A stretch of 5,133 nucleotides of DNA, from positions 1 to 5,133 of the forward strand of contig JAFLUS010000174.1 of assembly GCA_022508685.1 (NCBI GenBank), given 5' to 3'. The notes under the pieces are model-generated. The model saw nothing but the letters and a program-made list of their open reading frames with translations, ran no database searches and was not told the DNA's origin. This DNA is from Prevotellaceae bacterium (GTDB lineage: Bacteria; Bacteroidota; Bacteroidia; Bacteroidales; Bacteroidaceae). Below are positions 1 to 5,133 of the stretch, piece by piece. Position 1 is the stretch's first letter; each line of letters opens with the position of its first letter. Both the position numbers and the translations under genes were made by a program.

Positions 1-1
1 G

Positions 2-64
2 ATTTTGGGCGTGGAGGGCTATCGCCGTTTCAAGAATTATTGGCGGAAACGGAAACCATGTTAG
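2..64 (+). CDS. Possible 3' end of an unidentified gene (partial, cut by window edge)
   Basis: One plus-strand frame entering from the left edge is open from position 2 to a TAG at 62-64. It reads ILGVEGYRRFKNYWRKRKPC. The strongly basic and aromatic tail looks like a plausible protein C-terminus, and it stops just before the hairpin at 85-113, as a gene converging on sufE would. I do not recognise the family, and twenty codons are too few to prove coding. Another plus-strand frame is also open through this stretch, so the call rests on the natural-looking tail and on the position of the stop relative to the terminator. Confidence 0.3.
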   Translation: MLGVEGYRRFKNYWRKRKPC

Positions 65-75
65 TGTGTCAGCAG

Positions 76-113
76 AAAATAAAAACTCCCGCTTCGGATG
101 CCGAAGCGGGAGT
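76..113 (-). terminator. Rho-independent terminator of the groES-groL-sufE unit
   Basis: A perfect 13-bp inverted repeat (ACTCCCGCTTCGG at 85-97, CCGAAGCGGGAGT at 101-113) encloses a 3-nt loop. On the minus strand it is followed directly by TTTTTATTTT (85 down to 76), the expected U-rich tail. It lies about 22 bases past the sufE stop codon. On the plus strand the downstream flank is not T-rich, so it should act mainly on minus-strand transcripts. The same stem could still slow a gene converging from the left. Confidence 0.93.
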
Positions 114-135
114 CGCTGTCTGTTATGTCCTTGCG

Positions 136-564
136 TCATTGGTCGCCCTTTGCCTTGAACGCCATGGCGTAGAGTTTCATCTGCTTCATCATGGCGAGCA
201 GACCGTTGCTGCGGGTGGGGGAGAGGTGTTCGCGCAGCCCGATGTCCTCGATGAAGTGGAGGTCGGCTGTGAGGATTTCGTCGGGTGTGCGGTCGTTCAG
301 CACACGGAGGAGGAGCATGACGAGACCTTTCACGATGAGGGCGTCGCTCTCGGCTTGGAAATGTATGGTGCCGTCGGGCATGGCGTCAGCCTGCAGCCAC
401 ACGCGGCTCTGGCAGCCGTCGATGAGGTTGCTCTCCGTTTTGTATTCTTCTGCCAACGGCTGCTGCTCGTTTCCTAAGTCGATGAGCAACTGGTAGCGGT
501 CCATCCAGTCGTCGTAACCGGAGAATTCGTCGATGATTTCCTGTTGTACTTCTTCGATAGTCAT
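136..564 (-). CDS. sufE: SufE family cysteine desulfuration protein (sulfur acceptor)
   Basis: SufE takes the persulfide sulfur from the SufS cysteine desulfurase on a conserved cysteine and hands it to the SufBCD scaffold for Fe-S cluster assembly in the cytoplasm. From ATG 564 the product is 142 aa, the usual family length. It opens MTIEEVQQEIIDEF and continues with DDWMDRYQLLIDLG (residues 18-31). The acceptor motif is LIDGCQSRVW with Cys51, and the family C-terminal motif HLSPTRSNGL covers residues 113-122. The frame stays open upstream to an ATG at 654, nine bases past the groL stop. That start would add 30 residues resembling a signal peptide. I chose 564 because the family core begins there and SufE is cytoplasmic. 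Neither start has a Shine-Dalgarno sequence. The gene follows groL on the same strand and ends at the terminator at 76-113, so it is probably the last cistron of the chaperonin unit. No suf partner gene is in view. Confidence 0.9.
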   Translation of the reverse strand: MTIEEVQQEIIDEFSGYDDWMDRYQLLIDLGNEQQPLAEEYKTESNLIDGCQSRVWLQADAMPDGTIHFQAESDALIVKGLVMLLLRVLNDRTPDEILTADLHFIEDIGLREHLSPTRSNGLLAMMKQMKLYAMAFKAKGDQ

Positions 565-592
565 ACGTTTGGTGAGTGTTTCAGGGTAAACA

Positions 593-631
593 GTTTGCGC
601 TTGTGCAGACGTGGTCAGCACAAGCGCAAAC
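593..631 (-). repeat. Strong hairpin (14-bp perfect inverted repeat) between groL and the sufE core
   Basis: The arms GTTTGCGCTTGTGC (593-606) and GCACAAGCGCAAAC (618-631) are exact reverse complements around an 11-nt loop. Past one A-A mismatch the loop can add three more pairs (GAC with GTC), leaving a 3-nt apex. On the sense strand of the operon the hairpin begins 32 bases after the groL stop and ends 28 bases before the preferred sufE ATG. The next sense bases are TGTTTACCC, so there is no proper U-tract and it is not a standard terminator. It could be an attenuator, an mRNA-processing or stability element protecting the groL 3' end, or a structure controlling sufE translation. It also overlaps the possible N-terminal extension of SufE. 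Confidence 0.8.
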
Positions 632-663
632 AGGATATGGAGAATTGTCCGCATGGGGAACGA

Positions 664-2594
<1,931 letters not shown>

Positions 2595-2664
2595 TGTTGT
2601 TTCAGATTTATGGTTTTTATACATATATTATATATAGGCGCATGCCGACAACCGGCACCCACAC
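2595..2664 (-). other. A/T-rich 5' leader of groES with a small stem-loop
   Basis: If the sigma-54-like element is used, transcription should begin near 2664, giving a leader of about 70 nt. Near its 5' end TGCCG and CGGCA (2643-2647 and 2653-2657 on the plus strand) can pair around a 5-nt loop. The rest is very A/T-rich, including a TATATATAATATAT run at about 2624-2637, and has no Shine-Dalgarno sequence before ATG 2594. Unstructured A/T-rich leaders are normal for Bacteroidota. The 5-bp stem is weak and may mean nothing. Confidence 0.4.
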
Positions 2665-2674
2665 TATAGTATTT

Positions 2675-2690
2675 TGCAAAATTCGTGCCA
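2675..2690 (-). promoter_or_regulatory. Sigma-54-type (-24/-12) promoter of groES-groL
   Basis: The minus strand reads TGGCACGAATTTTGCA. This matches the RpoN consensus TGGCACG-N4-TTGCW at every defined base, and the invariant GG (-24) and GC (-12) have exactly ten bases between them. The predicted start is near 2664, about 70 nt before groES. No TAnnTTTG element of the Bacteroidota housekeeping sigma factor is visible between bipA and groES. The inference is that an enhancer-binding ATPase controls the chaperonin operon. No activator or rpoN gene lies in the window. Confidence 0.72.
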
Positions 2691-2692
2691 AA

Positions 2693-2727
2693 TTGTCAGT
2701 CTGCCGACAGTGCTGACAAGTTGTCAG
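2693..2727 (-). promoter_or_regulatory. Cluster of CTGACAA/TTGTCAG half-sites, candidate activator-binding region
   Basis: On the plus strand, CTGACAA (2713-2719) and TTGTCAG (2721-2727) form a perfect 7-bp palindrome around one base. A further TTGTCAG (2693-2699) lies two bases from the -24 box, and TGCCGACA (2702-2709) sits between them. The palindrome overlaps the bipA stop codon at 2724-2726. There is no U-tract, so it is not a good bipA terminator. Its place just upstream of a sigma-54-like element suggests operator or upstream activating sites, though closer to the promoter than most such sites. The function is inferred only. Confidence 0.45.
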
Positions 2728-4532
2728 TTCTCGTCGCGGTTGGCACGTTTGCGCTCCAAGTGGTCGAGGATGATTTTGCGGATGCGCATCGACTTCGGCG
2801 TCACTTCCACGTACTCGTCCTCCTTGATGTATTCGAGCATTTCCTCGAGCGACAACTGCACGGGCGGAACGATGCGTGCCTTCTCGTCCGTACCCGACGC
2901 ACGCACGTTGGTAAGTTGCTTGGTCTTGGTCACGTTGATGACGAGGTCGTTCTCGTGCACGTGTTCGCCGACGACTTGTCCGGCATAGACCTGCTCCTGC
3001 GGGAAGATGAAGAACTTTCCGCGGTCTTGCAAGTGGTCGATGGCGTATGCCACGGCAGTACCCGTATCCATCGAAATCATCGACCCGTTGGTGCGGCGCG
3101 TCATTTCGCCCTTGAACGGCTGATAGTTCTTGAAGCGGTGCGCCATGATGGCTTCGCCCTGCGACGCCGTGAGCACGTTGGTGCGCAGACCGATGATGCC
3201 GCGCGACGGAATTTCGAACTCGATGTTCACGCGGTCGCCCTGTGCCTCCATAGACAGCATGTCGCCCTTGCGGCGCGTCACCATGTCAATCATCTTTGAC
3301 GAAAAGTCGGTCGGCACGTTGATGGTGAGTTCCTCGATAGGTTCGCAACGCTGACCGCCTATTTCCTTGTAAATCACCTGCGGCTGACCCACCTGCAGTT
3401 CGTAGCCTTCGCGACGCATCGTCTCGACCAGCACCGAGAGGTGGAGCACGCCACGTCCGCTGACAATCCACGCATCGGTCGTGTCCTCCTTCTGCTCCAC
3501 GCGCAAGGCGAGGTTCTTCTCCAGTTCGCGCGACAGGCGTTCGCCGATGTGGCGGCTCGTGCAGAACTTGCCCTCCTTGCCGAAGAACGGCGAATTGTTG
3601 ATAGTGAAGAGCATCGACATCGTCGGCTCGTCAATGGAAATGGTAGGAAGCGCCTCAGGTGCTTCGGCATCGGTGATGGTGTCGCCGATTTCAAAGTTAG
3701 ACAACCCGACGACGGCACAGATGTCGCCACTCGACACCTCCTGCGTCGTGCGGTGACCCATGCCCTCGAACGTATGGATTTCCTTAATCTTCGTCTTTTC
3801 CTGCGTGCCGTCGCGATGACAGATGACGACCTGCTGACCGCTGCGCAACGTGCCGCGATGAACGCGACCGACGGCAATGCGACCCGTGTAGGTGCTGTAG
3901 TCAAGCGACGTGATGAGCATCTGCGGCGCACCCTCCAACTGCGTGGGCGCGGGAATCGTCTCTATAATCGTGTCGAGCAGATATTCGATGTTGTCAGTCG
4001 GCTTCTGCCAGTCCTCACCCATCCAGCCCTGCTTTGCCGACCCATAGACGACAGGGAAGTCGAGTTGCTCCTCCGTGGCGTTGAGGTTGCACATCAGGTC
4101 GAACACCATTTCGTACACCTCCTCCGGCCGGCAGTTCGGCTTGTCCACCTTGTTGACCACGACCACAGGCTTGAGCCCGATTTCGAGCGCCTTCTGCAGC
4201 ACGAACCGCGTCTGCGGCATCGGCCCCTCGAACGCATCGACGAGCAGGATGCACCCGTCCGCCATGTTGAGCACCCGCTCCACCTCGCCACCGAAGTCGC
4301 TGTGTCCCGGCGTGTCAATCACGTTGATTTTAATACCCTTGTAGTTGATGCTGACATTCTTGGAAAGAATGGTGATACCGCGTTCGCGTTCCAGTTCGTT
4401 GTTGTCGAGAATGAGGTCGCCAGTCTGCTGGTTCTCGCGAAAGAGGTTGCCGGCAAGAAGCATTTTGTCGACGAGCGTCGTCTTTCCGTGGTCGACGTGT
4501 GCAATGATTGCAATGTTACGAATATCCTGCAT
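2724..4532 (-). CDS. bipA: Ribosome-associated translational GTPase BipA/TypA
   Basis: Translation-factor GTPase related to EF-G and LepA. It binds the ribosome and supports 50S assembly and growth under cold or other stress. The product is 602 aa, the expected full length. GTP-binding motifs are intact: G1 AHVDHGKT (11-18), G2 RGITI with Thr54, G3 DTPGH (73-77), G4 NKVD (127-130) and G5 GSAK (164-167). A beta-barrel domain II follows at about 200-295, then the EF-G-like domains III and V, including [19 protein letters not shown] (358-376) and [15 protein letters not shown] (441-455). The BipA-specific C-terminal domain runs to a basic end ([12 protein letters not shown]). Met1 begins [17 protein letters not shown], the normal family start, after an A-rich GTAAAAAA leader. 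It is divergent from rpsO and lies 129 bases upstream of groES on the same strand. No terminator separates it from groES, so some readthrough is possible. Confidence 0.98.
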   Translation of the reverse strand: MQDIRNIAIIAHVDHGKTTLVDKMLLAGNLFRENQQTGDLILDNNELERERGITILSKNVSINYKGIKINVIDTPGHSDFGGEVERVLNMADGCILLVDAFEGPMPQTRFVLQKALEIGLKPVVVVNKVDKPNCRPEEVYEMVFDLMCNLNATEEQLDFPVVYGSAKQGWMGEDWQKPTDNIEYLLDTIIETIPAPTQLEGAPQMLITSLDYSTYTGRIAVGRVHRGTLRSGQQVVICHRDGTQEKTKIKEIHTFEGMGHRTTQEVSSGDICAVVGLSNFEIGDTITDAEAPEALPTISIDEPTMSMLFTINNSPFFGKEGKFCTSRHIGERLSRELEKNLALRVEQKEDTTDAWIVSGRGVLHLSVLVETMRREGYELQVGQPQVIYKEIGGQRCEPIEELTINVPTDFSSKMIDMVTRRKGDMLSMEAQGDRVNIEFEIPSRGIIGLRTNVLTASQGEAIMAHRFKNYQPFKGEMTRRTNGSMISMDTGTAVAYAIDHLQDRGKFFIFPQEQVYAGQVVGEHVHENDLVINVTKTKQLTNVRASGTDEKARIVPPVQLSLEEMLEYIKEDEYVEVTPKSMRIRKIILDHLERKRANRDEN

Positions 4533-4562
4533 TTTTTTACCTTAAATTACGAATTTCGGATG

Positions 4563-4570
4563 CAAATTTA
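4563..4570 (-). promoter_or_regulatory. Probable bipA promoter, -7 element
   Basis: The minus strand reads TAAATTTG, an exact match to the Bacteroidota -7 consensus TAnnTTTG, 30 bases before the bipA ATG. That would give a leader of roughly 20-25 nt. No clear TTTG -33 box appears at the usual 19-21 base spacing. The sequence there is CCGAAAAAAATCCG, so the call rests on one element. Confidence 0.5.
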
Positions 4571-4660
4571 CGGATTTTTTTCGGATTCTCGCCTATGTTG
4601 CCGTCGAAAGATAGCAAATCGCCCCGCAACGCCGTCCAAGGCCGTTTCGCCACCCCGCGA

Positions 4661-4702
4661 AAAAAGTTTTTGGCAGAAAACATTGTGAATCAAAAAGTTT
4701 TT
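4661..4702. repeat. Two copies of AAAAAGTTTTT upstream of rpsO
   Basis: The self-complementary 11-mer AAAAAGTTTTT occurs at 4661-4671 and 4692-4702, 31 bases apart, close to three helical turns. The second copy lies in the spacer of the rpsO promoter and the first is just upstream. A-tracts like these may bend DNA or help RNA polymerase bind strongly expressed ribosomal genes. They could also be ordinary A/T-rich promoter composition. Confidence 0.4.
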
Positions 4703-4712
4703 CGTACCTTTG
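4682..4712 (+). promoter_or_regulatory. rpsO promoter (Bacteroidota -33/-7 type)
   Basis: TACCTTTG at 4705-4712 matches the TAnnTTTG -7 consensus exactly. ATTG at 4682-4685 fits the TTTG-like -33 box with a 19-base spacer. Transcription should start near 4718, giving an rpsO leader of about 95 nt. The good match and the A/T tracts upstream fit a strongly expressed ribosomal protein gene. Confidence 0.75.
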
Positions 4713-4715
4713 CAC

Positions 4716-4764
4716 CCGCTTTGCGGACAGATTTTCGAATCAATAAGCCGTGACGACGGTCGCG
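4716..4764 (+). promoter_or_regulatory. Structured rpsO leader, possible S15 autoregulatory element
   Basis: Three small hairpins can form in order: CCGC-TTT-GCGG (4716-4726), GATT-TTCG-AATC (4730-4741) and CGTGAC-GACG-GTCGCG (4749-4764). The third has a U-G wobble (4751/4762) next to G-C pairs, like the G-U/G-C feature S15 reads in 16S rRNA and in several rpsO leaders. The first lies so near the predicted transcription start that it may be only partly transcribed. The following stretch to the ATG is unstructured and A/T-rich. S15 represses its own mRNA in several bacteria through unrelated leader structures, so such control is plausible here but unproven. Confidence 0.35.
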
Positions 4765-4812
4765 AAGTTGTGAATTTAATAACTAATTAACCAATTTAAT
4801 TACAATTACATC

Positions 4813-5082
4813 ATGTACTTAGACGCAGAAAAAAAGCAAGAAATCTTCAGCCAGTACGGTCAGTCGGCAACCGACACCGGTTCATGCGAGAGCCAAATCG
4901 CGCTCTTCTCCTACCGCATCCGCCACTTGACCGAGCACATGAAGGCTAACCACAAGGACTACGCAACCAACCGTTCACTCGTTCGCCTCGTCGGCCAGCG
5001 CCGCCGTCTCCTTGCCTACCTCAAGCGCAAGGACATCGAACGTTACCGCGCCATCGTCAAGGCACTCGGTCTGCGTAAATAA
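4813..5082 (+). CDS. rpsO: Small ribosomal subunit protein S15
   Basis: Primary 16S rRNA-binding protein that organises the three-way junction of the central domain and prepares the 30S platform for S6/S18. The product is 89 aa, exactly the standard length, and is all-helical. Recognisable family segments are TDTGSCESQIALFSYRIRHL (20-39), LTEHMKANHKDY (39-50), LVGQRRRLLAYLKRKD (59-74) and the C-terminal ALGLRK. The RNA-contacting residues match as His42 and Asp49, with Thr52 in place of the serine of E. coli. The SRRGLL segment is TNRSLV here, and Cys25 replaces the common proline of GSPE. The start ATG follows AATTACAATTACATC with no Shine-Dalgarno sequence. It is divergent from bipA with its own promoter, and appears monocistronic, judging from the hairpins that follow it. 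Confidence 0.98.
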   Translation: MYLDAEKKQEIFSQYGQSATDTGSCESQIALFSYRIRHLTEHMKANHKDYATNRSLVRLVGQRRRLLAYLKRKDIERYRAIVKALGLRK

Positions 5083-5084
5083 TC

Positions 5085-5133
5085 TGCGCCCAACGCGCAA
5101 TCGCATCAAAGCGCGATACTCCGTCTGCGGAGT
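5085..5133 (+). terminator. Hairpins after rpsO, probable terminator cut by the window edge
   Basis: Shortly after the rpsO stop, TGCGC-CCAAC-GCGCA (5085-5099) can form a 5-bp stem. At the very end ACTCCG-TCTG-CGGAGT (5118-5133) forms a perfect 6-bp stem. The second looks like the stem of an intrinsic terminator, but any U-tract lies beyond the window, so the call is provisional. The stem might also extend or belong to the next feature. Confidence 0.5.

Noticed and set aside
2595..2624. Ten-residue N-terminal extension of GroES from ATG 2624
   Set aside because: The family start [10 protein letters not shown] is at 2594. The upstream residues are polar, encoded in A/T-rich leader DNA and absent from known GroES proteins.
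2595..2723. CIRCE operator (TTAGCACTC-N9-GAGTGCTAA) before groES
   Set aside because: I looked for this HrcA site and neither half is present, so HrcA control through CIRCE is not supported.
2713..2727. CTGACAA-G-TTGTCAG palindrome as the bipA terminator
   Set aside because: The stem has few G-C pairs, only one centre base for a loop and no following T-tract on the minus strand. A protein-binding site is more likely.
2741..2752. Second sigma-54-like string, TGGCACGTTTGC, on the plus strand
   Set aside because: The GG to GC distance is three bases too short for a -24/-12 promoter. It lies within bipA codons and points into the gene on the wrong strand.
3441..4688. Long plus-strand open frame (415 codons) antisense to bipA
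   Set aside because: It lies almost wholly opposite a fully conserved BipA sequence, is rich in Arg/His/Leu/Val as expected for a mirror frame, and has no recognisable domain. It is a shadow of the real gene.
4508..4753. Small plus-strand open frame across the bipA-rpsO intergenic region
   Set aside because: It runs through both promoters and the transcription start of rpsO, overlaps the bipA start and has no family resemblance.

Overview
This is a compact, ordinary-looking piece of Bacteroidota chromosome, most likely order Bacteroidales (a Prevotella-like relative is my guess). Three things point there. The BipA, GroEL, GroES, SufE and S15 sequences have the character of that phylum. Start codons are preceded by A/T-rich leaders without a Shine-Dalgarno sequence. 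Two promoters carry the phylum's TAnnTTTG -7 element (TACCTTTG before rpsO, TAAATTTG before bipA). I saw no mobile element, CRISPR array, tRNA or rRNA.

Layout, left to right. Positions 2-64 may hold the last codons of an unidentified plus-strand gene. A strong intrinsic terminator (76-113) closes the minus-strand unit to its right. That unit, read from right to left, is groES (2594-2322), groL (2292-664) and a sufE-family gene (core start 564, stop 136). Upstream of groES, bipA/typA (4532-2724) lies on the same strand. A divergent intergenic region (4533-4812) carries the bipA and rpsO promoters. rpsO (4813-5082) is on the plus strand, with the start of a probable terminator at the window edge.

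Function. GroES and GroEL form the folding chamber. SufE passes sulfur from the SufS desulfurase into Fe-S cluster assembly. BipA is a ribosome-associated GTPase linked to stress and ribosome assembly, and S15 is an early-binding 30S protein. The window therefore joins proteostasis, Fe-S assembly and ribosome biogenesis, all housekeeping.

The most interesting signals are regulatory. (1) The only good promoter before groES is a textbook sigma-54 (-24/-12) element, TGGCACG-N4-TTGCA with exact spacing, and next to it is a cluster of CTGACAA/TTGTCAG half-sites that could bind an activator. No CIRCE element is present. (2) The spacer between groL and the SufE core contains a perfect 14-bp inverted repeat. 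The same DNA reads through in frame as a convincing signal peptide fused to SufE, which would be very unusual for a cytoplasmic protein. (3) The rpsO leader can form a stem with the adjacent G-U/G-C pairs that S15 is known to recognise. I see no wholly new multi-gene system here.
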